This document shows, in pieces, positions 18,007 to 27,006 of a DNA stretch of 64,000 nt; positions within the stretch are counted from its first letter, which is position 1, and each line of letters starts with the position of its first letter. The notes beneath the pieces were generated by a model that had not been told where the DNA came from, did no database searches, and worked only from the letters and a program-made list of their open reading frames with translations. The position numbers and the translations under genes are program-made. Origin of the DNA: Casimicrobium huifangae (GTDB lineage Bacteria; Pseudomonadota; Gammaproteobacteria; Burkholderiales; Casimicrobiaceae); assembly GCF_009746125.1 (NCBI RefSeq), contig NZ_CP041352.1, positions 62,001 through 126,000 on the forward strand, written 5' to 3'.

Positions 18007-19005
18007 CGCAAGGTGATACGAGGTCACGCGCTCCACCTCGTTCTTGCTGCCGAGAATCACGCTGACCCGCTCATGCAGCTTGCCGGGCCGGACGTCGAGA
18101 ATGCGCTGATGCCCGTTGGTGGCGGCACCGCCAGCCTGTTCCACAATGAAGCTCATCGGATTCGCTTCGTACATCAGGCGCAGCTTGCCGGGCTTGTCCG
18201 GCTCGCGCTTGTCGCGCGGATACATGAAGATGCCGCCGCGCGTCAGTATGCGGTGCACATCGGCCACCATCGAGGCCACCCAGCGCATGTTGAAATCCTT
18301 GCCGCGCGGGCCTTCCTTGCCTTGCAGCAACTCATCAACATAGCGCTTCACCGGCGGCTCCCAGTGCCGCATGTTGCTCATGTTGATGGCGAACTCTTTG
18401 GTGTCTTCCGGGATCGTCATGTTCGACTGCGTCAGCACCCACGAGCCCATTTCGCGATCGAGCGTGAAGCAGTGCACGCCGGTGCCGACGGTCAGCACCA
18501 GCAGTGTTGTCGGCCCGTACACCGCGTAGCCCGCCGCCACCTGCGAAGTGCCGGGCAGCAGGAACGACTTTTCGGTGACCGGGCCCAGTTCGTCGGACGA
18601 TTTCAGCACCGAGAAAATGGTGCCGATCGACACGTTCACGTCAATGTTCGACGAGCCATCCAGCGGGTCGAACAGCAGCAGGTATTCACCTTTCGGGTAG
18701 CGGTTGGGGATCTCGTGGAAGGTCTCCATCTCCTCGCTCGCCATGCCGGCGAGATGGCCGCCCCATTCGTTGGCCTCCATCAGGATCTCGTTGGAGATGA
18801 CGTCGAGTTTCTTCTGCGCCTCACCCTGCACGTTCTCGGTGCCAGCGTTGCCGAGCATGCCGGCGAGCGCGCCTTTACCGACGTTCACCGCAATGGCCTT
18901 GCAGGCGCGCGCCACGACCTCGATCAGCAACCGCAGTTCCGGCTTGATGGCGCGCGCCGAGCGCTGCTGTTCAACGAGAAACTGGGTGAGCGTGGTGCGG
19001 CGCAT
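18004..19005 (-). CDS. fbp: Fructose-1,6-bisphosphatase class 1
   Basis: Hydrolyses fructose-1,6-bisphosphate to fructose-6-phosphate in gluconeogenesis and the Calvin cycle. It has 333 aa, the normal class 1 length. Signature segments are [20 protein letters not shown] (metal-binding), SVLKS, and near the end [20 protein letters not shown], the active-site signature. Start at ATG 19005, [15 protein letters not shown], agrees with the family. It is followed by chaC in the same direction with a repeat-filled junction. Confidence 0.96.
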   Translation of the reverse strand: MRRTTLTQFLVEQQRSARAIKPELRLLIEVVARACKAIAVNVGKGALAGMLGNAGTENVQGEAQKKLDVISNEILMEANEWGGHLAGMASEEMETFHEIPNRYPKGEYLLLFDPLDGSSNIDVNVSIGTIFSVLKSSDELGPVTEKSFLLPGTSQVAAGYAVYGPTTLLVLTVGTGVHCFTLDREMGSWVLTQSNMTIPEDTKEFAINMSNMRHWEPPVKRYVDELLQGKEGPRGKDFNMRWVASMVADVHRILTRGGIFMYPRDKREPDKPGKLRLMYEANPMSFIVEQAGGAATNGHQRILDVRPGKLHERVSVILGSKNEVERVTSYHLA

Positions 19006-19124
19006 GGGCGGGCGATCGGCAGCGCGATCAGGGGAGTCCGGGAGAGTGAAAATTGTACTGCCTGAGACAAAGGCTTTTTGCTGAAAGTACCATTCGACGT
19101 GGGCTCCGTGCCATAAAACAGCAA

Positions 19125-19188
19125 AAGTCGACTTTTGGCAATTTACCGCGTTGAGCCCTTATTCAACGAGCTTTTCGCAAGAAAGCTT
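19125..19188 (+). repeat. Dispersed GTCGAC intergenic element, copy A
   Basis: First of four related ~63-bp sequences in intergenic DNA. It begins with the palindrome AAAAGTCGACTTTT (19123-19136), continues with GAGCCCTTATTCAACGAG and ends with an inverted repeat AGCTTT...AAAGCT (loop TCGCAAG). It lies between fbp and the YkgJ-like gene. Copies at 26844-26908 (minus), 35816-35878 and 48307-48369 share the GTCGAC start, the AGCCCTTAT core and the GCTTT/AAAGC end. Confidence 0.65.
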
Positions 19189-19227
19189 ACCCCGCAAGAC
19201 TCGTCGCGGTGCAGCGCTAGCAGCCTG

Positions 19228-19497
19228 TCAGGTCGTCGCCCGCTCCAGCGCGGCGAGAAAGCGCATCGCATGCACCTGCGTGGCCGCCGCGTCGGGAGAT
19301 TCGCCGCACATTTCGGGCGAAGGCTGCAGGCTGCTGCACACCGCCGGCCGCGCCGGGTCGCCAAAGATGCGGCAACGGTTTGCGTTGTCCAGCTGCACGC
19401 AGCGCACGCCAGCCGGTTTGCCTCCCGGCATGCCCGGAATCGGTGAAGAAATCGACGGCGCAATGCAGCAGGCGCCGCAGCCGGGGCGGCAGTTCAT
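19228..19497 (-). CDS. YkgJ-family cysteine cluster protein
   Basis: An 89-aa protein with the zinc or iron-chelating cysteine cluster CRPGCGACC at its start, then [20 protein letters not shown] and EMCG, seven or more cysteines in all. YkgJ/UPF0153 proteins are thought to bind a metal; their role is not established. Start at ATG 19497 puts the first cysteine at residue 3. It lies 18 bp downstream of the pdxH stop codon and may share its transcript. Confidence 0.85.
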   Translation of the reverse strand: MNCRPGCGACCIAPSISSPIPGMPGGKPAGVRCVQLDNANRCRIFGDPARPAVCSSLQPSPEMCGESPDAAATQVHAMRFLAALERATT

Positions 19498-19515
19498 GGC
19501 GTCGTCAGCGGGAGG

Positions 19516-20172
19516 CTAGGGCGCCAGCCGCTCGATGTGCCAGCCGCCAAACTGCCGCATGTAGACGAGTCGATCATGCAGGCGCGAACGACGGCCCTGC
19601 CAGAACTCCACGCGCTCCGGCACGATCAGGTAACCGCCCCAATGCGCCGGGCGCGGCGGGCCGTCCGGCAGGATGCCGTAGCGTGCCGTTGCTGCGGCGA
19701 CGCGTGCCATCAGCGCCTCGCGGCTGCCGATCGGCTCGCTCTGGGGGGAGGCATGCGCGCCGATGCGTGAGGCCAGCGGGCGCGACTTGAAGTAAGCGTC
19801 CGATTCGGCCGCCGGCACTTTCTCGACGTGCCCTTCGATACGCACCTGCCGCTCCAGCTCCACCCAGTGAAAGGTCAGCGCCGCCCATTGCGATTCGCCC
19901 AGCTCGCGGCCCTTGCGGCTTTCGTAGTTGCTGTAGAAGACAAAGCCGCGCTCGTCGCAACCCTTGAGCAGCACGATGCGCGCCGACGGGCGACCCTGCG
20001 CGCTCACCGTCGCCAGGTTCATTGCGGTCGGCTCCGGCAGCTCGGCCTTGATCGCCTCGTCCATCCACTTGTTGAACTGGACAATCGGGTCGGCAGCGAG
20101 GTCGCGCTTGCCCAGCGAGGCGAGCTTGTAGTCCTTGCGGAGATCGGCGAGGGCGGGGGCGGGCATATTCAT
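19516..20172 (-). CDS. pdxH: Pyridoxamine/pyridoxine 5'-phosphate oxidase
   Basis: FMN enzyme that makes pyridoxal 5'-phosphate. Conserved segments are [52 protein letters not shown] and the C-terminal [13 protein letters not shown] stretch with RLHDRL. The chosen start (ATG 20172, [17 protein letters not shown]) fits the family; the frame remains open upstream to 20247. It gives 218 aa, the normal length. Divergent from the moxR-like gene 95 bp away. Confidence 0.95.
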   Translation of the reverse strand: MNMPAPALADLRKDYKLASLGKRDLAADPIVQFNKWMDEAIKAELPEPTAMNLATVSAQGRPSARIVLLKGCDERGFVFYSNYESRKGRELGESQWAALTFHWVELERQVRIEGHVEKVPAAESDAYFKSRPLASRIGAHASPQSEPIGSREALMARVAAATARYGILPDGPPRPAHWGGYLIVPERVEFWQGRRSRLHDRLVYMRQFGGWHIERLAP

Positions 20173-20267
20173 GCGCCGTATCATACGAGCTTCCACGCGT
20201 ACGGCCTTGACCCGCAACAAGCGGGCGCTGGCGCCACGCTTGTCCATCCTTCCGCAAAGTTTTCGCC

Positions 20268-21113
20268 GTGACGACCAAATTCCAGGGAACTGATTCCTAC
20301 ATCACCACGCCCGACCTGCTGCTCGCGGTCAACGCGGCGATCACCCTCAAGCGCCCGCTGCTGGTGAAGGGTGAGCCCGGCACCGGCAAAACGCTGCTGG
20401 CGGAAGAGGTGGCCCGCGCGCTTGGCTGGCCACTCTTGCAATGGCACATCAAGAGCACCACCAAGGCGCAGCAGGGGCTCTACGAATACGATGCCGTGAG
20501 CCGCCTGCGTGATTCGCAGCTGGGTGAAGAGAAGGTGCGCGACATTGCCAACTACATCAAGCACGGCGTGCTGTGGGATGCCTTCAGCAGCGATGCGCCG
20601 ACGGTGGTGCTGATCGACGAAATCGACAAGGCCGACATCGAGTTCCCGAACGATCTGCTGCGCGAGTTGGACCGCATGACCTTTGACGTCTACGAGACGC
20701 ACCAGACCATCACCGCGAAGCACCGGCCGCTGTTCATCATCACCAGCAACAACGAGAAGGACCTGCCCGACGCCTTCCTGCGCCGCTGCTTCTTCCACTA
20801 CATCAAGTTCCCGAGCAAGGACACGATGAAGCAGATCGTCGACGTGCACTATCCCGGCATCAAACAGGAACTGGTCAGCGCCGCGCTCGAAGCCTTCTTC
20901 GATCTGCGCGAACTGCCGGGTCTCAAGAAAAAGCCAAGCACCAGCGAACTCATCGACTGGATCAAACTCTTGCTCGCCGAAGACGTTGACCCCGCCGTGC
21001 TGCGCGAGAAAGATCAGCGCAAAGTGCTGGCACCGCTCTACGGCGCGGTGCTCAAGAATGAGCAGGATACGGAGCTGTTCCAGAAGCTACTTTTCATGGC
21101 GCGGCGGGGGTAG
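20268..21113 (+). CDS. MoxR-family AAA+ ATPase
   Basis: A 281-aa cytoplasmic ATPase. Walker A is [15 protein letters not shown], Walker B is [19 protein letters not shown], sensor 1 is [19 protein letters not shown]. MoxR ATPases usually act as chaperones together with a VWA-domain protein encoded next door. No VWA or DUF58 gene follows here; the next gene is an unrelated low-GC gene flanked by repeats. The start is GTG 20268, giving [12 protein letters not shown]. The partner may be encoded elsewhere. Confidence 0.92.
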   Translation: MTTKFQGTDSYITTPDLLLAVNAAITLKRPLLVKGEPGTGKTLLAEEVARALGWPLLQWHIKSTTKAQQGLYEYDAVSRLRDSQLGEEKVRDIANYIKHGVLWDAFSSDAPTVVLIDEIDKADIEFPNDLLRELDRMTFDVYETHQTITAKHRPLFIITSNNEKDLPDAFLRRCFFHYIKFPSKDTMKQIVDVHYPGIKQELVSAALEAFFDLRELPGLKKKPSTSELIDWIKLLLAEDVDPAVLREKDQRKVLAPLYGAVLKNEQDTELFQKLLFMARRG

Positions 21114-21148
21114 CGGCCTTTCACAGCTAACGAGGTAGTGACGCAAAT

Positions 21149-21706
21149 ATGAACTATCGTCAGGATGTGTTCGTCGAACAAGTGCCGCTAGTCGACAGTT
21201 TTGTAAAACACCTGATTCATCATCGCGCGCTGCGACCTTGGCTTGCCAACACAAAGTTGACGACGTCTTTCTGGAGCGACACCAGCGACGCACACTTGCA
21301 CCAAGCAATAAGCAATTGGTGCAAAGTCTTCGGTAGCGATAGTTCGAACGAGACACATTGGAAGAGACTTTGTCCGGACGATGTTAGGACTCTTCAAGAG
21401 ACTTTTCGAGAAGATTTGTTCGCATCAACGTCGATGACTGTTGCGAGGTGGGAGGCGTATCACGCGGAAATGCTGTCCTTCCGCAACGGATATGTGGCGC
21501 ATCGAGATTTGGGCCATTCGCAACCAGTTCCCTTCCTCGATCAGGCGCTCGAAGTTGCTCTGCACTACGACATCTGGATTCGTAAAGTGATAGCACCTGA
21601 CCAGCTTGAGGATCCGCCGCTCCGAGAACTTGTCGAGGATTTGCGCGAAAAGGTTGAGGCCGAGGTGCGAATGGTCATGCTTCCTTATGAAAAAGCAAAC
21701 GAATAG
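21149..21706 (+). CDS. HEPN/AbiU2-like hypothetical protein
   Basis: A 185-aa protein that I do not recognise with certainty. It is helix-rich and contains SFRNGYVAHRDLG, an R-X5-H pattern like the HEPN ribonuclease motif, and its helical layout resembles AbiU2-type HEPN proteins. Base composition is clearly lower in GC than its neighbours, with A/T-ending codons, suggesting transfer. A REP-like palindrome starts 8 bp after its stop codon. HEPN proteins often act in toxin-antitoxin or phage defence; no antitoxin-like partner is evident, so a function is not assigned. Confidence 0.5.
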   Translation: MNYRQDVFVEQVPLVDSFVKHLIHHRALRPWLANTKLTTSFWSDTSDAHLHQAISNWCKVFGSDSSNETHWKRLCPDDVRTLQETFREDLFASTSMTVARWEAYHAEMLSFRNGYVAHRDLGHSQPVPFLDQALEVALHYDIWIRKVIAPDQLEDPPLRELVEDLREKVEAEVRMVMLPYEKANE

Positions 21707-21710
21707 CCCG

Positions 21711-21736
21711 TAGGGCGGAACGCTTGCGGTTCCGCC
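21711..21736 (+). repeat. REP-like palindrome, copy 1
   Basis: TAG followed by a stem GGCGGAAC / GTTCCGCC (21714-21721 and 21729-21736) with loop GCTTGCG. It is followed by a second hairpin GGATGC-GCTG-GCATCC at 21737-21752. Copies 2 and 3 carry the same stem in the opposite orientation. Dispersed palindromes of this kind are common in proteobacterial intergenic DNA. Confidence 0.75.
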
Positions 21737-21787
21737 GGATGCGCTGGCATCCGACTTCGCGATGATTTGCCTTCAGCGACTGCACAA

Positions 21788-21814
21788 GGCGGAACCGCAA
21801 GCGTTCCGCCCTAC
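21788..21814 (-). repeat. REP-like palindrome, copy 2
   Basis: Stem GGCGGAAC (21788-21795) / GTTCCGCC (21803-21810), loop CGCAAGC, then CTAC. It is the exact inverse of copy 1, so 21711-21814 is a doublet of inverted repeats about 100 bp long, placed between the HEPN-like gene and the Excalibur gene. Confidence 0.75.
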
Positions 21815-21830
21815 GTTACTGCTGACGCGT

Positions 21831-22175
21831 TCAGCACCACTGTCGTTCGCACGGAATGCCGTCCCCGTCCCCGTCCATCTTCGTGCCTGGGCAATTCCGC
21901 AGAAAGAAGGTGGCCTCTTCGCAGGATCGCATCTGCGAACAATAAACCCGACCATCGCAGACAAACTTTGGCGCTGCGTTCGATGGCGGCGCTGAACGCG
22001 CCGTCGGTGGTGATGTTTGACTTCCTGGTGGATGACCGTACCAGCTTGGTGGCGTGATCACCCGCTCTTCCGGGGCGATAGCTGCAGGTGGTGGCGGTGG
22101 CTTGCGTGCAGCATATTGCTTGTAGCCAAACCAGCCAGCCACCAGGATCATGCCGATCACGACAACACTACGCAT
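21831..22175 (-). CDS. Excalibur calcium-binding domain protein
   Basis: A 114-aa membrane-anchored or secreted protein. The N-terminus is a hydrophobic segment (MRSVVVIGMILVAGWFGY), followed by a proline-rich linker (residues about 28-65). The C-terminal Excalibur domain has CDGRVYCSQMRSCEEA, then the calcium-loop-like DGDGDGIPCERQWC. The cysteines C-C-C-C are conserved. It is enclosed by REP-like copies 2 and 3. A weak AGG lies before the ATG at 22175. Confidence 0.8.
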   Translation of the reverse strand: MRSVVVIGMILVAGWFGYKQYAARKPPPPPAAIAPEERVITPPSWYGHPPGSQTSPPTARSAPPSNAAPKFVCDGRVYCSQMRSCEEATFFLRNCPGTKMDGDGDGIPCERQWC

Positions 22176-22248
22176 GGTTGACCTGAGGAAGTTACAACGC
22201 TTGCATTATGGTTGGTCTTCTCCGGACGGCGCTTCATTGGCGCACCAG

Positions 22249-22282
22249 CGCATTCGGCGGAACCGCAAGCGTTCCGCCCTAC
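22249..22282 (-). repeat. REP-like palindrome, copy 3
   Basis: Stem GGCGGAAC (22256-22263) / GTTCCGCC (22271-22278), loop CGCAAGC, then CTAC, in the same orientation as copy 2. On the minus strand the similarity to copy 1 continues past the stem as ATGCGCTGG, giving about 40 bp of homology. Confidence 0.75.
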
Positions 22283-22332
22283 GAATGGCACACCACTGCT
22301 GCGACGTGAAACCGGCGCGGCACAATGGCGTA

Positions 22333-23418
22333 ATGAACGCATTCACCGACGCCATCCAGTTCGCCCAATCCCACGAAGTGCCCTGGCCGCGTGACCCGCA
22401 TGCGGCGCCCTTGCCGGGGCAGGTGCCGTTTGGCGTGCATCATGGCGATCCGGCGCCGTGGAATGTGCTGCGCGGGCCGGTCCACATGCGCGGTGGCGTG
22501 TCGGGCGTGGTGTTGCAGCGGGGCGTGGAAGTGGCCGCCTGGGGCGCGCCAGACCGTGCCGATCAGACGTTCAGCGTGGCCAAAACCTACCTCGCCCTGC
22601 TGGCCGGCGTTGCCAACGCGCGCGGGCTGCTGCCCGACGTCGATGAGCCGGTCGTTGCCCGCGTGCCCGGCATCGGTTTTGATTCAGCACACAACCAGAG
22701 CATCACCTGGGCACATCTGCTGGAGCAGACGAGCGAGTGGGAAGGCACCTGCTTTGGCTTGCCCGACACGGTGGATCGCTACCGCACGGTGTCGCATGAT
22801 CCACGACCGCCCGCCGGTGTGAAGGGTGATGCGCGGCCATTGCATACGCCGGGTACCTACTGGGAATACAACGATGTACGCATCAACCAGTTGTCGCTCG
22901 CGCTGCTGCATCTATTCCGCCAGCCGTTGCCGGAGGCGTTTCTGCACACCATCCTGCAACCGCTGGGCGGTGGTGAAGGGTTTCGCTGGGAAGGCTATGA
23001 CGACGCGTGGACGGAGATCGTCGATGCCAGCTGCACCAAGCGTCGCGTGCAGAGCGTGCCGGGTGGTACGCACTGGGGCGGTGGGGTGTCGATCAGCGCC
23101 CGTGATCAGGCGCGGATCGCCGAATGGATGCGCAGCGGCGGACGTCACCGTGACGAGCAAGTCGTCTCAACACAGTGGCTCGCGCGTATGACCGAACCTT
23201 GCGCCATCGCGCCGTTCTACGGCTGGCTGACGTGGCTCAATCGTGACGGTCGCAATTTCCCCGGCGCCTCAACGCAGGCCAGTTTCATGATCGGTGCGGG
23301 TGGCCACTACGTGTGGATCGAACCGGCGCACGACGCCGTTGTGGTTGTGCGCTGGCTGGATTCAGCCCATGCGCCGGGATTCATCGAGCGGATCGCCGCA
23401 GCCCTCAGCAAGCACTGA
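22333..23418 (+). CDS. Beta-lactamase-family serine hydrolase
   Basis: A 361-aa protein of the class C beta-lactamase/DD-peptidase fold (Beta-lactamase, PF00144 type). The SxxK motif is S81-V-A-K84, and the second motif region is YWEYNDVRIN (Y179). The third motif region is probably GAGGHYVW near residue 315. No signal peptide is seen, so it may be a cytoplasmic esterase. The ATG at 22333 is chosen because the conserved domain begins shortly after; the frame is open upstream through the REP-like repeat. Confidence 0.8.
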   Translation: MNAFTDAIQFAQSHEVPWPRDPHAAPLPGQVPFGVHHGDPAPWNVLRGPVHMRGGVSGVVLQRGVEVAAWGAPDRADQTFSVAKTYLALLAGVANARGLLPDVDEPVVARVPGIGFDSAHNQSITWAHLLEQTSEWEGTCFGLPDTVDRYRTVSHDPRPPAGVKGDARPLHTPGTYWEYNDVRINQLSLALLHLFRQPLPEAFLHTILQPLGGGEGFRWEGYDDAWTEIVDASCTKRRVQSVPGGTHWGGGVSISARDQARIAEWMRSGGRHRDEQVVSTQWLARMTEPCAIAPFYGWLTWLNRDGRNFPGASTQASFMIGAGGHYVWIEPAHDAVVVVRWLDSAHAPGFIERIAAALSKH

Positions 23419-23439
23419 CGCGGTCATGCAGCGCCGTGC

Positions 23440-25998
23440 TCAGCTCGCCGTCAGCGGCATCGAGGTGCTGACGGAGCGCGGGCGGTCGGCGTAAAAAGCC
23501 ACGATGGCGTCGTTCTGCTCGGCTGCCAATTGCTCCATACGGGTACGCGCGGCGCGGCCGATGCGGGCGCGCAGCATCTCGTCGTTCGCCAGTCGCGTCA
23601 GTTTGGCCAACGCCTCCTCCTCGGTGGCGACGCAGAAGCCATTGACGCCGTGCTCGATCAGCGCGGCAATGCCCATCACTTCGCCGACGACGATGACCGG
23701 AATCGCCATCGCCATCGCCTCGGCAATCACGTTGCCGCCGGTTTCGTACCAGTACGGATGGGCGCGATAGATAAAGCAGTCCAGTGATGCCAAAAAGTCG
23801 GCAGCCGGCTCGGCGCCTGCGGGGACCACTTCGATGCGATCCCTGATGTCGCTGCTGTCGTGTTGCAGCGCCGACGCAATGACGCTCGCGCCCATCAGAC
23901 GTACGCGATGACCGGCGCGGGCTACCGCACGGAAAAACGACGGGTCGTTCGGATGGTGCTTGGTGTAGTGGTCGCGGCTGTGACGCCCGACGGTAAAACC
24001 GGTGCGCAGGGTTCGTCGCGTGCGGACGGCCGGATGAAAACGATCGAGATCGGTCAGCGAATACTCGACGGCGCCCGGCAGACCGACCCGCTCCCGGAAT
24101 TGTGCTGACGGATAGGTGAATTGCACTGTCAGCCGACGGTTGTACAGCTCCACTTCCACCAGTCGCTGCAGCAACATCTGCGGCTGATCGATATTGTTAC
24201 GGATGACCAATCGGTGAAATCTCGCCTGCCCAAACCAGTCACCGAGGGCAACAAATTGACCAATCAGCACCAGCGTGCCATCGCGCGGGAAGTTGCCTGC
24301 GGCGCTGTCAATCAGCGTGATGCCGCAATCGCTCCATGCCACATGCACCGGTGTCGTAGACCATAGCCGGACGGGCAGATGCGGAGCAAGAATTCGCTGC
24401 AGATTCATTGCGTGACGCTCGGATCCGCCCACCCCTGCGAAATCGGTCACGATGTGGATGGCATCGCCGCTGCGTTGCGGCCGTGATGCGGTATCCGGCG
24501 GCAACCGGCGGCAAAGATGCGCTGCTTCACGGTACACGGAATCAGCATAAATTGATGCGTACTGTCGCTCGCAACATTGACGCAGCAGCGCGCGGGCCGG
24601 CCCGTCGGCATCAAGTTGCAAGGCCCGCGCGAACCACGGGCTGGCGGCGTTGGCGTCACCGGCAGCAAGCAGCAGTGAGCCGGCGTCGATTGCCAGCGTG
24701 GCATCGATGACGTTGTTGACGGACACCGCACTGAGCAGCGTAATCGCGCGAGTGGCTTCGCCAGCCTGCATTGCCGCACCGGCCTGCTGGATGACGGTGG
24801 CGTTGGCGTCGATGGGCCGTGGCGCTTCGGACTCGCTGGTGAGCGAGCCGATCTTGCCATGGCAATCCTTGTACCGCCTGCCGCTGCCGCAACTGCAGGG
24901 CGACAGGCGCGCTGGTTGCTGCGTGGCGGTTACCGGCGCTTCGCGAGATGGCAGTCGCGACAACAGCGCCAGCGCCGCTTCACGCAGCAGCGGGTCGCGC
25001 GCTGCCTGCATTGCTTCCGCACGGGCTGACTCAGTGGCGTCCGTCGCCGCGAGAATTTGTGCCAGCGTCAGACGAAACTCGGCCGCGTCCGGGTTGATCT
25101 CGATGGCACGTTCAACCTGCCGGCGTGCTCTCTCCAGCTGCTGTGCTTCGAAGTCGAGGCGACCGAGGCCGTGCAGGGCGTTCGGATCGTCCGGGTACTC
25201 CTGCAGCGCCGCCGAAAAGGCGGCACGGGCGCCTGCGAAGTCATGCCGGAAGTAGGCGGCAACGCCCGACTGACTGCCCGCTGCTGCCCGCAACGTGTGA
25301 TGAAGACTGCTGCCCGCCCACCTCGCCTGCAGCAATGTCTCGCAGGACAGCCGAAGCCCGTCGCGCGAAGCCGGATCGTCGCCTGTTTCGGCAGTGTCTG
25401 AGGCGGCGCGGTGGTTGAAGGCGGTCACCGGCACCAGCGCAAAGTCGCCGTGCTGCGCGATCTGCGCCAGAAAGTCCTGGTCTTCGCAGACGGCAAGGCG
25501 TTCGTCGAAACGGCAGCCGAGTGCAATCACCCGCCGGTTGATCAGCGCCGCCGACCAGTGACACAGCGGCCGGCTGGCCATCAGCGCCCGATTGAATGGC
25601 AATGCGGCAACGTGCTTGGTTGAACCATCACCAGCTTGCTCCCGGCTGTGACCATAGAGCAGCAGGCGCCCAGGTTGCTGACGTGCGTGCCGCAGCATCG
25701 ACGACACGAAATCGGCGTCGTAATGGTTATCTTCGTCGAGAAAGCAGAGCCACTCGCCCGATGCCGCCGCCAGCCCGACGTTCGCCGCCTGGGGGCGGGA
25801 CAACGGCCGATCGCTGCCGATCATCCGGGCGCTGTGCCCGGCACGCCATGGCAAATCGGGTAGGGCCGGGTGGGTATCACCGGTGACGTCGACGACGAGC
25901 ACCTCAAGCAGGGTGTGATCCTGCTGGCAAAGGGATTGCAGGGCGTCGCGAAGCTGAGGTCGCCCGCTGCTACGTAGAACTACCGTAACAAGTTTCAA
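23440..25998 (-). CDS. GT2-TPR-SEC-C-GT4 multidomain glycosyltransferase
   Basis: An 852-aa protein with an unusual domain order. Residues about 1-215 are a GT2 family glycosyltransferase (VVLRSSGRPQLRDALQSL, acidic motif LCFLDEDNHYDADF, CEDQDFLAQ). Residues about 255-345 look like TPR repeats (YFRHDFAGARAAFSAALQ, DDPNALHGLGRLDFEA). A SEC-C zinc motif, PCSCGSGRRYKDCHG, is at about residues 368-383. A second TPR-like part follows, and a GT4-like domain ends it (DCFIYRAHPYWYETGGNVIA, PVIVVGEVMGIAALIEHG). It may modify a surface glycan or protein; acceptor unknown. Confidence 0.8.
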   Translation of the reverse strand: MKLVTVVLRSSGRPQLRDALQSLCQQDHTLLEVLVVDVTGDTHPALPDLPWRAGHSARMIGSDRPLSRPQAANVGLAAASGEWLCFLDEDNHYDADFVSSMLRHARQQPGRLLLYGHSREQAGDGSTKHVAALPFNRALMASRPLCHWSAALINRRVIALGCRFDERLAVCEDQDFLAQIAQHGDFALVPVTAFNHRAASDTAETGDDPASRDGLRLSCETLLQARWAGSSLHHTLRAAAGSQSGVAAYFRHDFAGARAAFSAALQEYPDDPNALHGLGRLDFEAQQLERARRQVERAIEINPDAAEFRLTLAQILAATDATESARAEAMQAARDPLLREAALALLSRLPSREAPVTATQQPARLSPCSCGSGRRYKDCHGKIGSLTSESEAPRPIDANATVIQQAGAAMQAGEATRAITLLSAVSVNNVIDATLAIDAGSLLLAAGDANAASPWFARALQLDADGPARALLRQCCERQYASIYADSVYREAAHLCRRLPPDTASRPQRSGDAIHIVTDFAGVGGSERHAMNLQRILAPHLPVRLWSTTPVHVAWSDCGITLIDSAAGNFPRDGTLVLIGQFVALGDWFGQARFHRLVIRNNIDQPQMLLQRLVEVELYNRRLTVQFTYPSAQFRERVGLPGAVEYSLTDLDRFHPAVRTRRTLRTGFTVGRHSRDHYTKHHPNDPSFFRAVARAGHRVRLMGASVIASALQHDSSDIRDRIEVVPAGAEPAADFLASLDCFIYRAHPYWYETGGNVIAEAMAMAIPVIVVGEVMGIAALIEHGVNGFCVATEEEALAKLTRLANDEMLRARIGRAARTRMEQLAAEQNDAIVAFYADRPRSVSTSMPLTAS

Positions 25999-26117
25999 GG
26001 CGTTTGGGGCGGACCGTTGCGCATGCGCGCAGGGATACCGCTGAATTATTCCAATGGCATGATTTTAACTGCAAGTTCTTACCCGTGGCTTTCCGGGATG
26101 TAAAGAATCGTTAATTG

Positions 26118-26172
26118 ACGCCCTGCGGCTTTGCCGGCGCGGGGCATGTTTTTGGCCGCCGCCGCAGGGCGT
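26118..26172. repeat. Long perfect stem-loop upstream of YHS lipoprotein gene
   Basis: ACGCCCTGCGGC (26118-26129) and GCCGCAGGGCGT (26161-26172) form a 12-bp perfect inverted repeat with a 31-nt loop. It is located between the glycosyltransferase gene and the YHS lipoprotein gene, which are divergent. No T-run follows, so it is not an obvious terminator. Confidence 0.6.
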
Positions 26173-26246
26173 TCGAGATAGCGATCGACCAGGCAACTCC
26201 GGTCAAGCGGCCGCCTACAATGCCTTTCCCCTGAAGGAGCCCACTG

Positions 26247-26840
26247 ATGCGCATTCAATCCACTCTTTTTGGCACCATTCTGCTGACGCTGGCGTTAGGC
26301 CTCGCCGGCTGTGCGCCGCTGGTCACGCAAAGCCCCGGTGGCAAGCTGTCGCCGGTCAACGCGGTGGCGATGGACGGCAATGACCGGGTGATCCTGAAGG
26401 GCGCCGACGTGGTGGCCTACTTCACCCAGAGCGCCTACAAACAGGGCAATCCGGCGATCAAGAGCACTTACGAGAACGTGACGTTCTATTTCTCGTCGGC
26501 CGAAAACAAGGCGTTGTTCGACAAGGAGCCGACGCGTTATCTGCCCGAGTTTGGTGGCTACTGCGCCAACGGCATCGTCTACGCCATTCCGTGGGGCGGT
26601 GACGCCGACACCTGGCGCATGCTCGACGGCAAGCTCTACATCTTCGGCGGCGCTGGCTCCCGAGACGCCTTCCTGCTCGACGTGCCGCGCAACCGCCAGC
26701 TGGCTGACAAATACTGGAACGAAGAGGTGAAGGGCAGCAACGCGTTTACGCAGCGCACGTTGCGCACCACGGTCAACCGGGTTGCCCATTACAAATCTGG
26801 CGCCGAGCTGGCAGCAGAAGTCGCAGCCGCGAAAAAGTAG
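26247..26840 (+). CDS. YHS domain lipoprotein
   Basis: A 197-aa probable lipoprotein. The lipobox LAGC is at about residues 19-22, after a hydrophobic signal. The YHS domain (ILKGADVVAYF, YENVTFYFSSAENKALF, PTRYLPEFGGYCA) is a metal-binding module often found in copper and heavy-metal handling proteins. AAGGAG lies 8 nt before the ATG. The rest (residues about 120-197) is lysine- and alanine-rich. It is alone between divergent and same-strand neighbours, and the exact metal is unknown. Confidence 0.82.
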   Translation: MRIQSTLFGTILLTLALGLAGCAPLVTQSPGGKLSPVNAVAMDGNDRVILKGADVVAYFTQSAYKQGNPAIKSTYENVTFYFSSAENKALFDKEPTRYLPEFGGYCANGIVYAIPWGGDADTWRMLDGKLYIFGGAGSRDAFLLDVPRNRQLADKYWNEEVKGSNAFTQRTLRTTVNRVAHYKSGAELAAEVAAAKK

Positions 26841-26843
26841 CTA

Positions 26844-26908
26844 GCAGCTTTTGTTCAAAGCCCTTATTTGACGAGGGCTCAGCAGCATTTTTTGTCAAAG
26901 TCGACCTC
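26844..26908 (-). repeat. Dispersed GTCGAC intergenic element, copy B
   Basis: Minus-strand copy of the ~63-bp element. Read on the minus strand it starts AGGTCGACTTTG, continues to GAGCCCTCGTCAAATAAGGG and ends GCTTTGAACAAAAGC, which is a perfect GCTTT/AAAGC hairpin with loop GAACA. It lies directly after the YHS lipoprotein stop codon. An extra AGCCCT/AGGGCT pairing is possible inside it. Confidence 0.55.
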
Positions 26909-27006
26909 GTTAATTTTCAGCAGCAAGCCCGCATGCAGCGGTCGTTTCATCAAATAGCCAATGCCTGTGGGTGTGTCTTCTCGGACCGCCAGCGGGTGCC
27001 TGTCGC

